Source: Bimastos eiseni (lineage: Eukaryota > Annelida > Clitellata > Crassiclitellata > Lumbricidae). Taken from it: 64,000 bases of DNA. The notes under the pieces were generated by a model. The model saw nothing but the letters and a program-made list of their open reading frames with translations, was not told where the DNA came from and searched no databases. Shown piece by piece: positions 47,230-59,719 of the stretch. Where the stretch lies: contig OY365807.1 in assembly GCA_959347315.1 (NCBI GenBank), positions 58,391,494 through 58,455,493 on the forward strand, given 5' to 3'. The translations under genes were made by a program, and so were the position numbers. How positions within the stretch are numbered: position 1 is the first letter of the stretch; the number at the start of each line of letters is the position of its first letter.

Positions 47230-47560
47230 TGGGGAAAGTACTTTGGAAAGTATTTTAAATAATTTTCAAATGCTTGTATTTAAAATGATTTTCAAATTCT
47301 TATGAATTGATAGTATGTTAAATGATTTTAAAATACTTATGAATTTAAAAGTATGTTAATTATTTTCAAATTCTTCTGAATTTAAAAGCATTTTAAATGA
47401 TTTTCAAATACTACTAAATTGAAAGTTTGATAAATGTTTTTCAAATACGTATGAATTTAAAATATTTAAAATGATTTTCAATTACTTCTATATTGAAAAT
47501 ATTTTAAATGTACTTTCAAATGCTTCTGAATTGAGGGGTATTTAAATTGAGTTTTCCAAT
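47230..47560 (+). repeat. About 40-bp AT-rich minisatellite, about 8 copies
   Basis: Units of the form AAATGATTTTCAAATTCTTA TGAATTTAAAAGTATTTT. Confidence 0.8.
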
Positions 47561-49044
47561 GCTGGTGAATTATTTCAAACTACTTAAAATACTTCCATTA
47601 CTTTCTGGAAGTATTTACTCAGCAAAGCTGTTTATAAGTTCTTTGCCTGAGTGTCACTTTGCTGGAAAGGGCAAAGAGGCTGTTTCTTCAATCAGAGTGG
47701 AAGAGTTTAAGATGCGCTTGTATGGAAATCATATACGTCAATCAGAGAATGAAATCAAAGGTTATCACTGCGCTAGCCACTGTGATGTTAAATATAATTT
47801 ATAACTAGACTATTACATCAGTTATCAAAATAGTGCACAGTAAACTGGAAGAGTCATCAGTGGTGGGCCCATGCAGGCACGTGTGACTAACCAACGGGTT
47901 CCCGTAAAAAGTCGAAAAATGGTATGGATGTTCGGAGTCTCTGGACCCACGGGGACAGTTTAGAATTTAGACAGTTTAAAATAGGGAGAGTTTGTAACAG
48001 GGACAGTTTCGAGAGTTTTATTTTTGTTTTGTGTTGATCTGTTGATCTGACAAAAGGCAGCAGCTTCGTTGACTTTGTTTTCTAATTGTTTTTACGAAAT
48101 AGTGGTCGCGTTTTTGTATGCCGTTCTGTTACGCTGTTTTTTGCTTTTAAGTGTTGTTAGGTTTAAAACCTTGTGCGAGGTTTCATAGAGACTGTTTCAT
48201 GGATGGGCAGCGATGGTAATTGCGGTGTTTGTACGATATTATAAGGCTTTGTTTTTAGATGCAGTGCATGAGGCATTGACTCTGTGTGTTGGATATGTTG
48301 AAGGGAGTTAGTTGTCCCTTATTGCAAACGATTCAGACTTAGTCTTTTTATGTTTCTGTTGTTTGTGGCTTTTGAAGGCTTCACCGAAAGAGTGGTGACA
48401 GTTCAGAATTGGAATTTGTTGGGCATTGTTTTTGTTTTGTGTTAATCTGTTAATAAAAAGAAGCTGTTGACTTTGACAGCCTTTTTAGTAATGTCATAGG
48501 ATTGGTGAAATCCTGTCTTTGGAGATGGAACTGACCGAGCAGCTTTGGAGGCAAAACTGACCAGCTTTGGAGCCGGAAATGGCCAGCTTTGGAGGTGGAA
48601 ATGGTCAGCTTTGGAGGTGGAACTGCCCAACGTTTTTGCTGAAATCCTTTATTGACTGCTTTAACAATCTGCTGTACGTTCAACTAAGTTTCAGTGTTGA
48701 TGTTGTTATTTATGAATTTTCATTTCTGTAGGCATTGACAATAGTTGATTCTATTGTTTTTACAATGAACTATGAAAAATAAGTAAAGCAATAATGGCTT
48801 TTTAGAAGAGTCAGAACGACTGTTCTGCCGTCATTTGTTCTGTGTAATTAATAAAGTCAACGATAATTAAAATGGTTATTAATTGATTTTTGCCAGAAGT
48901 TTTTCCCAAGGCATTTCAGTTAAGTAAGGTCGTGAAATAGGAGTTTTCCAGAGATGTTTGGAACAGCTGATTGTTTTCTGTTTAATACATAATGCAACTA
49001 TTAATCTTGTTTATAAACTTGATACTGTTTGTTCAATAAACTGT

Positions 49045-49860
49045 GTACAGATGATCTCTATGGAATGTGAATCTGAATATCACTTGAATGTGTCATAAAT
49101 GTGAATCTGAATATCACTTGAATATGTCATAAATGTGAATCTGAATATCACTTGAATGTGTCCTAAATGTGAATCTGAATGTGAATGTGAATATCACTTG
49201 AATGTGTCCTAAATGGGGATCTGAATGTGAATCTGAATGTAACCCAAATGTGAAATTGTGAATTAGAATGTGACCTAAATGTCAAATCTAAATGTGAATC
49301 TGAAATGTGAATCTGAATGTCAAATAAATGGGAATCAGAATGTGACCTAAATGTGAAATTGTGAATCTGAATGTGATCTTAATGTAAATCTGAATGATTG
49401 TATTGTAAATTTGGACTGTAAATCTGAATGTGAAATCAATGTAAATCTGAATGTGACCTAAATGCAAAATTGTGAATCTGAATGTGATTCTGAATGTAAA
49501 TCTGAATGAAAATCTGAATGTGATCTTAATGTAAATCTGAATGATTGTATTGTAAATTTGGACTGTAAATCTGAATGTGAAATCAATGTAAATCTGAATG
49601 TGACCTAAATGCAAAATTGTGAATCTGAATGTGATTCTGAATGTAAATCTGAATGAAAATCTGAATGTGAATCTGAATTCACCGTGAAATAAATGTGAAT
49701 CTGAATGTGACCTAAATGCAAAATTGTGAATCTGAATGTGATTCTGAATGTAAATCTGAATGTAAATCTGAATGTAAATCTGAAATGTGAATCTGAATGT
49801 TAAATAAATTTAAATCTGAATGTGATCTGAATATAACCTGTCATTAATTCAATAGTCGTC
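49045..49860 (+). repeat. GAATCTGAATGT minisatellite with about 150-bp higher-order unit
   Basis: Basic 12-bp word AATGTGAATCTG with insertions. A block starting near 49391 (GATTGTATTGTAAATTTGG) recurs near 49531, giving a higher-order period of about 150 bp. The FRFTFRITFRF-type minus frame is an artefact. Confidence 0.85.
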
Positions 49861-50070
49861 TCATCTTAAGACTTCTTTACTAGTACAGAATCCTTCCCTT
49901 GCAGTTCCATTCATCAGGCAACTTCTCTCTTCCACTAATCTCTGTCCAATGCCAGTCTTTCGACATCTCCAGGTACCCAAGTCATTTCTATTGATTCCCT
50001 GCCAGTACGTTAGTGATCTTCCTGTCCGTTTTCTCTCCCTCCAGAATACCATACGTCGCTTGCACGACTC
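49861..50070 (-). pseudogene. Non-LTR element C-terminal remnant (minus)
   Basis: Minus frame RKRTGRSLTYWQGINRNDLG then a degraded RLVEERSCLMNGTAREGF. It resembles the GRPxxxWxxxxxxDLxxLG tail found after reverse transcriptase in many animal non-LTR elements. Short and broken. Confidence 0.45.
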
Positions 50071-50149
50071 TTATCTCAAATTGCGCCTGTTTAAATCTAC
50101 AGCTCTTCAGGTATGCCAAAGACAGCAGGCGACTTCATGTTGATCAATG

Positions 50150-50640
50150 CTTCCAAACCTATTACTATACAGGGCAATGTTGCAGGCCTTAATTTCAAAT
50201 CATATTTTGACTTATATTGGCTTCATGTTGACTTCCAAATAAAATTTAAGTTGGCTTGCTTGACTTACAAAGCCTTCAGCACCTGTACACCTACCTATAA
50301 TCATGCCCCACTAACTCCTTACATCCCTCCTCGTTGCTACGACTATCAAGTACAGGTCTTTTAGTTGAGTTATGATGCAGAACAGTTGTGGGCTTTCGTG
50401 CATCTCATGCCTCTGTTCGTAAGGAGCGCTATAGGGGCACTATATTAAATTCATATAAATTCAAATTAAGGAATGGAATTGACTGCCAAATTCACTTCCT
50501 TCAAAAAAAGACTGAAACTCACTATTTCTCTTTGGCTTTCAAGGATTTGGAAATCCAATTGCATCTTCTCCTGGCGACTGACTATCCGTGTCTCAGATTC
50601 ACATTTCGGTGTGACCTTGTGTGCATTACATGTGTAATTA
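50150..50640 (+). pseudogene. CR1/L2-like reverse-transcriptase 3' end remnant (plus)
   Basis: LHVDFQIKFKLACLTYKAFS then TPYIPPRCYDYQVQ, and after frame changes FRASHASVRKERY, FKLRNGIDCQIHFLQKKTET and HYFSLAFKDLEIQ. Intact relatives read QRIxFKIALLTFKxLxGLAP, then LPxxIRxxxSLxxFKxxLKT. The 3' portion (50508-50640) recurs at 58995-59125. Confidence 0.7.
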
Positions 50641-50929
50641 ATACATAAATTATATAATCATATTTAAATGGTAGCGAGTCCCAGGATTATAAGAATTTGC
50701 ATTGCATGGATACTACAGCCTACAAGAATTTTCAACTACAACTTACGATCCATTTCATGGTTTGTACGATAATAGATGTACAAGGTACAATGTACCCTTT
50801 AATTGATATGCATACATCATACATATACATTCTTCAACATCCATTACCAGTCTATGCATAATCAATAACATGTAAACTTCACTTCATAAATATTCATATA
50901 TGTTTATACATGCAAGTGTAAATATATAT

Positions 50930-51025
50930 GACTGATTCTACATTATATATATATTATATATATATAAATATATATATTACATATATATATAAATATATAT
51001 ATTACATATATATAAATATATATAT

Positions 51026-51056
<31 letters not shown>

Positions 51057-51350
51057 GTCTGGGTCTACATATGTGTCTGTGTGTGATTGTGTGTTTGTCT
51101 GTCTCTACATGGAGTAACAACTTCATCATTTGAGTCTGTAAATATCATCTTTCATTTGCTTATACACATAAGTCATAAAAGCTAGACTATTCTAATAAGA
51201 TGTGCATTCAAAGTCTAAACATAGCAATCATATACATAGAAATTCAATATATATAAATATATATATATTTACATTACACATATAGCACCCTAATCAATAT
51301 ATATATATACATACATATATATATATATTTATATATGCATGCATATATAT
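50930..51350. repeat. (TA)n-rich microsatellite block
   Basis: Alternating ATATATATAAATATAT with a GTGTGTGTCTG run at 51045-51060 and a second TA-rich block at 51245-51350. Confidence 0.85.
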
Positions 51351-52639
51351 AATGACGTTCCATATACAGCACCCTATGCAATACCAATGAGCATTAGGTC
51401 ATATCGAGAGGACCAAATTCATCAAATTGGGAGACTACCGAGCAACAACAATAACAAGTCGCACCCAAGCGTTCGTGGCGTCACCAAGGAAAGACAATGG
51501 ACTAGAGTTCTGCACAGGATTGCTTTTGTCAACCTCTTACAATCGCATGGCTCGATCATGAGGAGACGATAGGAAGATACTTTTCTCCGTCAGACCTCAT
51601 CTGTGTCTATCCAGCGCCTTTTAACAAGTAATCACTCCAGAACAAAGAAACATTAATAATTGTAAAAATAATAATTTATAATAATAGTTTTCATAATTGG
51701 TTAGTCTTTTTCAAGTAGTCTGTTGCTTCATGACAAAATAAATTGTCTTAATTAAAACAAAATAATAATAATAATACTCCTTCCTTGGTCATGCTGCAGT
51801 TCAAGTTTTATGCAATTCACTACAAAGGCACTTTCAGAGCACCTCAATTAAGACTTACCATACAAGATCAAACAGGTCTATTGGCAAATGATAATTAATT
51901 AATTAATTAATAGTATCAATGGCAATAACCCAAAGATAAAAACAATAATGCCATTACTTGATGGTTCACTCCAGTTCTGACAAAAATATAACAGATATAA
52001 GTACACTGTCTGTAGATTTTAGTAGCTTACTATTATTCGATTAAACTGCTCGTCTTAAAATAAAGAACTTTTTGTCTACGAGTTATTTAATGTTACACAA
52101 TTATAAAGTTCCACTTCCTAAGCACCGAGTATCAATTGATGGCGCTGAGCAATTGTGAGTAAAGGACTTGCTTGAGGTTCCTACACAGTAACAGTCTTGG
52201 GGAATGAGGAGGATCGAACCCATACAATGGGGTAATTACTGGCCATTATGCATTATAATCACTGAATTACCAGAGTAAGTGAAATATCATAAACATTAAT
52301 AAATCAGGGTTGTAATAACAGTGAGATTCGTTAAAGTTCTTTAGTACCAGATCAAAAGTCAATATATCCAGAGCACTTTCGAGTATGCCATAGTTAGAGT
52401 CACACTGTTTCCACTAGATAAACTCTTCAAGCAGCCTCTTGGCCCAAAGATTACTAGAGATTGGAGATATTACTAATAACACATGCCAGACATTTACCAT
52501 ATATTTCAGAACACCGTTCTTGGTAAAAAAGAATCCAAGTTGGTTCCTGTTAAGAAAACAAGACCCCAAACACGACATCTCCAACAAAACCTCTGAATAA
52601 ATTTCATTCCTTCACATCACAATGAATTCAACAAATCAA

Positions 52640-52790
52640 GAATACAATACAATACAACTGCAGCTTGAAAATGCCCTCACTACAAAATGATCAGAAGTGC
52701 ACATTGAAGCCGGGCAACCATTTTCAAACGTTTACACGTTAATTAGTGCCCAAAACATAACCAGTCATCAGAACACTCTACTTAACCCTT
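52640..52790. repeat. Dispersed repeat copy A
   Basis: Shares CAGAAGTGCACATTGAAGCC, CAACCATTTT and CCATCAGAA-type words with 55880-56030 over about 150 bp, both beginning after ACAATACAATAC. Confidence 0.7.
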
Positions 52791-52838
52791 TAACGACCAG
52801 CCTTACGTTTTACTACGCGCTGGTCATTAAAGGATTAA
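52782..52838. mobile_element. 57-bp TTAA-flanked mini-MITE (piggyBac-like ends)
   Basis: TTAACCCTTTAACGACCAGC at the left and, inverted, TTAATCCTTTAATGACCAGC at the right, with only about 17 bp between. TTAA at both outer ends and CCCTTT termini fit piggyBac-type targets. It may be the deletion-derived core of a longer element. Confidence 0.55.
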
Positions 52839-54676
52839 TATAAATGAGTAATGATATCTAACGTTAGAGAAATGTCTCTGTTTGAGTCAATGTAATTGCC
52901 ATCAGCTCCACTCTGAGGTATAGTGCCTGGCTCAACGATCTTATGAGAGATGCAACCACAAGGCAACACGAGAATAACTACAGCCGTAGACGTTTCACGT
53001 ACGTTGCATGGTCTGTTGTCAACAAGTATCTCGAGCAGAAGAAATTTCTGGTGCAGGAGATGTAGCTGCTTATATCTCCAATATTTCATAAATATTGCAT
53101 AAATATTATAGATATCTAAAGTGTTTTTTAAGTTTGTTTGCTGCATCTATGTTTGGCAATTGATTTTTTCTGACCTTTCCCCGTAAAATTCAATTTTTTC
53201 CTGTCCCCAAACCTAGGACCAAGTCTCTGCGTATGATCTCGAGGAATGAAAAAGAATTTTCCCATGGATTTTCACAGGAATTTGTTAAAGAATCTAGGAG
53301 AAACCAATCGGTCTTACGATGAACAAAAGATTGAACACTGAACCAAGATCTGAGAGTAAAATACATTTCCACTTCACCAACAAAATAAAATCGAAATGCT
53401 ACAATGAAGAATTTAAAAATAATAAAACTCAGATGGCAAACACAGACTGTGCAAATCAGAAAAGAACAGATTATATATATATATATATATATATCTATGC
53501 TCAGTCTTCGATTGTTATTTTATTATTAAACATATTTAGATCAGACAAAAATTAATCAGACGCCAAGTGAATCGCTTTTATGATCGAAATGCTTGGAGTC
53601 TGATGAGAAATAGTGAGCGTCGAGGCATTTCTTAAAGTTCTAGTACTTTTAGCATTTTAAAAGTCTATGCTATGCATATTCATCAACAACCACTCAGACT
53701 GATACGACTGCTGCGAAATAATCTGATGCCCTCGCTTCGCTTTATATGAGTGGTGCTTAGGAAATTCAGAGTTACAATTTCTACCATTATTATTACCACT
53801 AAGCGACTGTTTGCCATCTGAGGCTGGTAATGATGACAAGACACCATTCCTTATCAAGACAATGAAAATAAAGAGTTCCTCTCTAAGCTGACCACATATG
53901 ACAACTCTCAATTTATTCCCAGATCATTATATAAAAACATCTACTAGCTAGTCATTAATTCTAGCCACTACTATCGTTCAATGCCACCCATGTCTCTGCG
54001 TTATTATCAGATTGTGTTATTTCTAAATAAACAAATATCTATATATCCCTGAACATCCCTCTGTCCACAACAGATTTTAACCCATGACCCCACGGCTTAC
54101 AGAAGCCCAACCAAGAGGCATAGCTCATGTCAGCCAAAAAAATGGGCATGTTTACCTAAGGGGCATTTTCCCACAAGGGACGTTTTTCCAAGAAGACGCC
54201 CCTCCCCAAACAATGTGAATGACCAGCAATCAACAAGTTAGTTAGTCAGTGTTTGAGCAGAAATCATAATTCTTCTCAAAACCAAACTCCTCTTATTAGT
54301 TTGCTTTCGAGGCCACAATGCTTACACAACTTAAGAAAGTCTTGTTTCTGAAGCCGCACATTGCTTATAAGACTGAAGGAAACCTGGGAGGTTAATGAAA
54401 TTCATCAAGGCATATTGAACCATGGCTAACTAGAGGAGCCACAACAGGGAGGACATCACAAAGCACTGGGCTGAAATGGCCAACTTCCTTGAAATCACAA
54501 GTGGGACAGGGACGAAAAAACTCCCTCAAATATCGACATCCTCCAAAAAACTATTGCCAACCGAATATCGATTGAGTAGTGTGCTAAAATATACGCCTGA
54601 CACACAACAGAAGAAGCTCTGGAAGGAACAGGAAAACATGACAGAAAGAGACTACCGCAACACCGTCACCCATCGA

Positions 54677-55197
54677 CTAGATCTCCATATTGCTCTCTCC
54701 GACGAGCATACGACCTCCGTTCGAGGTCGCGCAAACCACGTTCGGCAAGCCGATCACAGCGTCCGTGGAATCTTCGTCTTCGTCGTCGACGATGATCGCG
54801 GGTCGCTCAGACGGTAAATTCAGGAACATGTGAGCCTCGGACTTTGTGTTTGTCGGTCCATCCGCCTGTTCGAACACCACACGCACGCCGTGGGTGCCGA
54901 CCTCACCGTTTGGGGTCGATGGCGTCGAATGCCTCGGACTCTTCGTCGGGTGCATTTCGTACGAATTGGGAACCGACTGTCTGGCCCCTTCGGTGTCTTT
55001 ACCCTTAGAAGATTTCTCCCTCAGCCGTTCGTCGCGTTTCTTCATGATCGACTTCATTGGACCCTTGGTCGCTTTCTGTGGGGTGATCTTCGGTCGTTCG
55101 GACATTGCCACGTTGGCGAGAATTGTGTCGACGTCGCCCCGGTCTTTGGATTGGATTGCCTCCTCTGGATGAGAACCTTCTGGAACATCGATATCCT
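54677..55197 (-). CDS. C-terminal exon of an unrecognised gene (disordered, charged)
   Basis: Starts after TACTTTTCAG and runs 521 nt to a stop at 54677. It encodes EDIDVPEGSHPEEAIQSKDR, then KGPMKSIMKKRDERLREKSS, a Ser/Thr/Pro stretch and an acidic IIVDDEDEDSTDAVIG. GC-rich codon use against AT-rich surroundings supports real coding. It needs one incoming base (G plus AG gives Glu). That is exactly the phase left by the exon at 59720-59879, so it may be an alternative terminal exon to 57637-57959. It could instead belong to another gene. No family recognised. Confidence 0.55.
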
Positions 55198-55299
55198 CTG
55201 AAAAGTAATGAACAAACAAACAGAGAATCAAAAATAAGCTGAATTCCTGTGGTAGAAATTTCACTTTGCGTCTAAGTGTTCATATTGTGGAAGTTATCG

Positions 55300-55600
55300 G
55301 TGGGACGTAACTCTGCAACTGTTTGTACTCTGACAGTGTCAGTCCCAAGTTTGGTCATAGGAAGAGGGTGACACTAATGACACTATCAGTGTCGTTGAAC
55401 TGAAGCTACTACTTCTGCTTGTACTCAGTGCCAGTCCCAAATATGGAAAAAGGAAGAGGGTGATGTTAATGATCCTTGTCATCACAAAGTGTCGTTATAC
55501 AATCGCTTAGTTCAAGCCAGTCCCAAGTCTGGATAAAGCAGGAGGGCGACGCCAATGATCCTTGTTATCACACAGTGTCGCTAAACTGAAACAACTACTA
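55300..55600. repeat. Three copies of a GTCCCAAG...GGATAAA SINE-like unit
   Basis: Units of about 100 bp contain CCAGTCCCAAGTCTGGATAA, GGAGGGyGAyG and AATGATCCTTGTyATCACA. A fourth copy is at 63095-63185. They resemble tails of non-LTR elements or SINEs; the family is not assigned. Confidence 0.6.
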
Positions 55601-55879
55601 GCAGGATGAATAGCCCTGTGCTCAGTCTTACATAACACTTTGACAGCTGCTCCTGTCTGTGACAACAAGTTCTCTGCCCAAAGACAGGTCCATTGGTTAA
55701 TAAACCACATGGGATGAGATAAATGAGATGCATGCCTGTCGCCATCACAGATAATTATTGAGGGTGGGAAACTTGTTCAGGGCTGCTACAGGGCAGAGAA
55801 CATAACACGTCCCACTTGACTATGGACACAGGCAAATACTGCAGAACCTTGCACTAATGAAGTTAGTTTTTATACAATA

Positions 55880-56030
55880 CAATACAGCTGTAATTTGCAA
55901 ATGTCTTTCTTAAAAGATGTTCAGAAGTGCACATTGAAGCCAGGTTACCATTTTAAAATGTTTTCAATTTGTTACACAATGATCAAAACATTACTGGCCA
56001 TCAGAATATTCTTCTTAATATCAATCAGTA
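55880..56030. repeat. Dispersed repeat copy B
   Basis: Partner of 52640-52790. Confidence 0.7.
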
Positions 56031-56134
56031 ATGATATTAATGGTACTGATCAATGTCACTTTGTAAATATAATAGATAGGTACATTGAAATTCAGTTAGT
56101 CTGTTAGAATATGTAATTAACACAGCTTAGCATA

Positions 56135-56350
56135 AAATGGGAAATATATGTAATTAGCAAAAAAATGGGAAATAAAATCTTCTAATTAGCAAAAAATGGG
56201 AAATAAAATCTTCTGATTAGCAAAAAATGGGAAATAAAATCTTCTAATTAGCAAAAATGGGAAATTAAACTTCTAATCAGAGAAAAATGGGAAATTAAAC
56301 CATCTAATTAGCAAAAATGAAAATTTAACATTCTAATTAACATGTCTTGG
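56135..56350 (+). repeat. About 33-bp minisatellite, 6-7 copies
   Basis: Units TCTAATTAGCAAAAAATGGG AAATAAAATCT, decaying rightwards. Confidence 0.85.
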
Positions 56351-57119
56351 CATAAAATGAGGAATTTAATCCTCTAACAAACACAGCTTAGTTTTAAAGG
56401 AGGAATTAACTGTCAGAACATCATAGCTTATCTCAAACACAAGACCGACCTACTCAAACGATCACAGCTGAACAAACTATAAATTTAACAAGTTTCTTAA
56501 CAAATGAGTAATAAACTTAATTAACATACTAATATAATTATTTCAACACAAAAACACCTTCAAATGGTAACAAAGTTGTTTATTCAAACTCATCACATTT
56601 AAATAATTCTAAATATTTTGATAATTCTGACATAAACTTGTAGCCGGCAAATATATCTAAAATACTTTTAAATAAAACAAAGTTGAAAAAATTGCAAAAA
56701 ACCCGTAACAATAACCTCAACAATAAGTTCTTAAGCGAAAATAAGTAAACAACCTCAGAAATTGTAGAAAAAATAACAATATGAAACAAGCAAGAATAGT
56801 AAACAATAAAAAATGCGCTTTGCCAGAAAGGAAAGAAAAATTCCCAATTCTCACTCTGGCAGACAAAGCCGAGAAGTGCTTCAACACTTCAAAGGTCTTT
56901 GTATTCCGCGTGTTGTCACATGACAGACAGCTTCATCTTCTTCAACCAATTCAGGTTATGTGTATGCAATTCTGAACTCTGGATGGACGGCATATCAACT
57001 ACAGTTGTATTGAATCATATCATGTATATGGTTTTCTATTCGTATGGTTCTTTTGCCTTCATTTGTTCTTCAATCTTCAGGCGTTCTAGAATCGTCACAG
57101 GTTCTTAAACGATTCATCA

Positions 57120-57345
57120 ATCTTCAATGGCTCTTAAATCTGAAATAGTTATCCATCCTCATTGGTTATCTGTGTTCAATGGATCCTAAATCTTCGTTGG
57201 ATCTTGAATCTTTGTTGGTTCTTGAATCTTTGTTGGTCCTTGAATCATCACAGGTTCTTAAATGGCTCTTTAATCTTCAATGGTTCTTTGTCATCAATAG
57301 TTCTTCATTCTTCAATTGATCTTAAGTCTTCAATGGTTAATTCCA
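57120..57345 (+). repeat. AATCTTCAATGGTTCTTA minisatellite
   Basis: About 15-21 bp units of TCTTCAATGGTTCTTAAAT and ATCTTTGTTGGTTCTTGA. Confidence 0.75.
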
Positions 57346-57636
57346 TGCTTACAAGAGTGTCTATATTCATTCGTAGTAAAGGTCTTTAATCTGACACAAC
57401 TTTCACAGAACTGTTTAGCATCCTTTCATCCCAAGACTTCTCAACATCCTCAAAATTTCACCGATCCTCTGGTTCTCATGACTTCACCGCACGACTCTCC
57501 GATCACCTCCAAACTTCACCGACTTCCAAATGACACCCTCGCTCATCTGGAAAACATGTCGACCCCTCTAACGATTGTTACGCAGGCCCTTTCCTTATTC
57601 ATTACCCAATTCGCAAAGTTAAACTGAAATCTAAAT

Positions 57637-57959
57637 TCACGTTTCTTTGTCCTTCTCATTCAAAGTCGTCTCAGACGCAACAGTTTCCAAATTGATTTTA
57701 TCCAATATGACTCTGTCCGATTTTACTGCTTCCGAATTGACACTCTCCATATTGACTCTCTCCAGCGACTGTCGGATGTTGAATTCCTCTTGGAGCTTTC
57801 GCACCTGCTTCCGGACCTCTGTCTTCACTGTGCTGCCATGGGGGCGGTCAGGGACCTTGATGTCCAGCTTGCCTAGAAGGTTCTGTGCGATGGGAGATGA
57901 GGTGAGAAGCTGGGCGGAATCGGCAAGACCCTTGCGCAACATCGCACGTCGAATGTCCT
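57637..57959 (-). CDS. Terminal exon of an unrecognised minus-strand gene
   Basis: After CGTCTTGTAG it encodes EDIRRAMLRKGLADSAQLLT, SSPIAQNLLGKLDIKVPDRP and HGSTVKTEVRKQVRKLQEEF. A weakly repetitive tail with VNMESVNSEAVKSD and INLETVASETT follows, then a stop at 57637. Its entry phase matches the exon at 59720-59879 (G plus AG gives Glu). The ordered, helix-rich first half looks conserved, but I do not recognise the family. Confidence 0.65.
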
Positions 57960-58220
57960 CTACAAGACGACATGGCATGCAGGCTTAACCAATATTCTGG
58001 AGATAGTGTACGTAAGAAATTTATCGTGTGCAACATTTTATACATGGTTCACGTTTTTTTGCACAGGTCCGAGCTGAATGATGATGGTCAAATTAAGATC
58101 ATATCTAAAGTCTATAATGATAAGTTCTGATAACCTAAGAAAAGTCCCATATCTAAACTGAAGCCACAAGCATGTCCAAAGAAAATCTATAAAACAAAGT
58201 GGCAACAACTAGTCACTTAG

Positions 58221-58341
58221 TAACAATAATTCTTAAATTCAATAAAAGAATGATGACCCGAAGTTCATAGGTGCCAAAAGGTCGACAGCGAATCACAAGC
58301 ACTACCTTCTCTGACCTTCAAAACTCAATCATTCGGCCTCC
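58221..58341. repeat. 120-bp near-identical repeat, copy 1
   Basis: Matches 59450-59570 with only a few differences (for example GATGACCCGAAG versus GATGACCCCAAG). Both start AACAATAATTCTTAAATTCA and end at ATCATTCGGCCT. Confidence 0.9.
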
Positions 58342-58994
58342 GAGGAATCGCGGCAACCCGGCGTAAACGAGTCACGGTTCGATAACACTGAAAGCTGTCG
58401 TTGCAGATAACAATTACACGACAGCCTCCGCAACCACCCGACACGATATCGACAAGGGTATAACAGAGATGATGAGAGCGAACCGATTATGCACAGAACA
58501 TCTTTGTTATAACTCAGCAACGTTTTGAAATTGAGGAATCCCGGTTGCTCCTCTCTCTCGCTCTCTCTATTCTGCCCTAATTACTTTGTTCTCATTCACA
58601 AGATGTTACAGTACAGGTATAAGCAATTCAAGAAAGCATTAAATAAACAATAAAATAGGTAGAATATCATTATTTTTGCTTCACACGCTATTCATTTTAA
58701 GAGCTCCTTTCACAGCCACTATTAGAATGATATCGAATAAACCAAAATTCCACACATGTTGGTCACGTCTAAATAAAACTTAAATTAAGTTTAATTGATG
58801 TAAAACATGATCTATAGTGGCATGATTTAAAGCCTGAAGAACCAATTCCACCTTGGATCAATTAAAGTCATATTCTAAACTAACATAAAACACACAAACT
58901 GTTAGTAATCCAGTCTCAAATTTCTGTTGTAGGTGCTAAAAGAAACTTCTATCATACAAACTTGAAAAAATTCACTTAATTCGTTCAACAAGCT

Positions 58995-59125
58995 GCTAAA
59001 AACTCATTATTTCTCATTGGCTTTCAAGGATTTGGTAATCTAAATTCATCTTCTCCTGGTTACCAACTATCCACGCCTCAGATTCACATTTCGGTATTAC
59101 CTTGCACGTGTTACAAATTTAATTA
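58995..59125 (+). repeat. Non-LTR element 3' end fragment
   Basis: About 130 bp close to 50508-50640 (shared TGGCTTTCAAGGATTTGG and CCTCAGATTCACATTTCGGT), ending in ATTAATAATAATAA. Confidence 0.7.
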
Positions 59126-59449
59126 ATAATAATAATAACAATTTTAATAATAATAGTTTGCACTTGATTATCTGTGCATTTCCTAAACTGTTGGTTATCA
59201 AAAAACTGACTTAAAAACGGTCAAATGTAAAACATCAAGTTCCTAGACTTCATTGTCCATATCCAAATCTAAAACCCAAAAAAATAATAGTAACAATAAT
59301 AAGAAATGTGAAATAGTCTTTCAGAATAAGGACTACAGTTGACGATCCCTCATTCTGCGGTTTCAGAGACACACCACTGATGAGAACTGGCTCCAGGCAT
59401 ATATGCATACATACATACATGCATACATACATGCATACATGCATAATTC

Positions 59450-59570
59450 TTAACAATAATTCTTAAATTCAATAAATGAATGATGACCCCAAGTTCATAG
59501 GTGCCAAAAGGTCAACAGCGAATCACAAGCACTACCTTCTCTGACCGTCAAAACTCAATCATTCGGCCTT
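59450..59570. repeat. 120-bp near-identical repeat, copy 2
   Basis: Partner of 58221-58341, same orientation, 1.2 kb apart. The exon at 59720 is 150 bp away. Confidence 0.9.
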
Positions 59571-59719
59571 TTACATATTAAATTGCATGCATGCACGCAC
59601 GCACACACACACACACATACACATGAGGGATCATACATACAATGTTAGACATACATACATACATACGTTGAGGGAAATAATAGCACTCTCTATAAATGTA
59701 AACAGAATGGAATAGAAAC

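Larger units (their letters stand above)
45760..49040 (+). other. Downstream of WAC: possible long 3' UTR and intergenic DNA
   Basis: T-rich sense-strand composition with AATAAA at about 48451, 48849 and 49035. A long WAC 3' UTR is possible but not provable. It contains the MITE at 46166 and the minisatellite at 47230. No coding gene recognised. Confidence 0.35.
51351..54676. other. Intergenic, repeats only
   Basis: No gene recognised. Holds a TTAA mini-element (52782-52838), a (TA)n run at 53472-53494, and a 150-bp block at 52640-52790 that is repeated at 55880-56030. Open frames up to 113 codons show no domain. Confidence 0.4.

Noticed and set aside
52195..52270. Possible tRNA (GGATCGAACCCA-like word)
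   Set aside because: No cloverleaf arms or A box could be found around it.
57654..57988. 113-codon plus-strand frame opposite the minus-strand terminal exon
   Set aside because: Shadow of the minus-strand coding exon, whose splice phase fits its neighbour.
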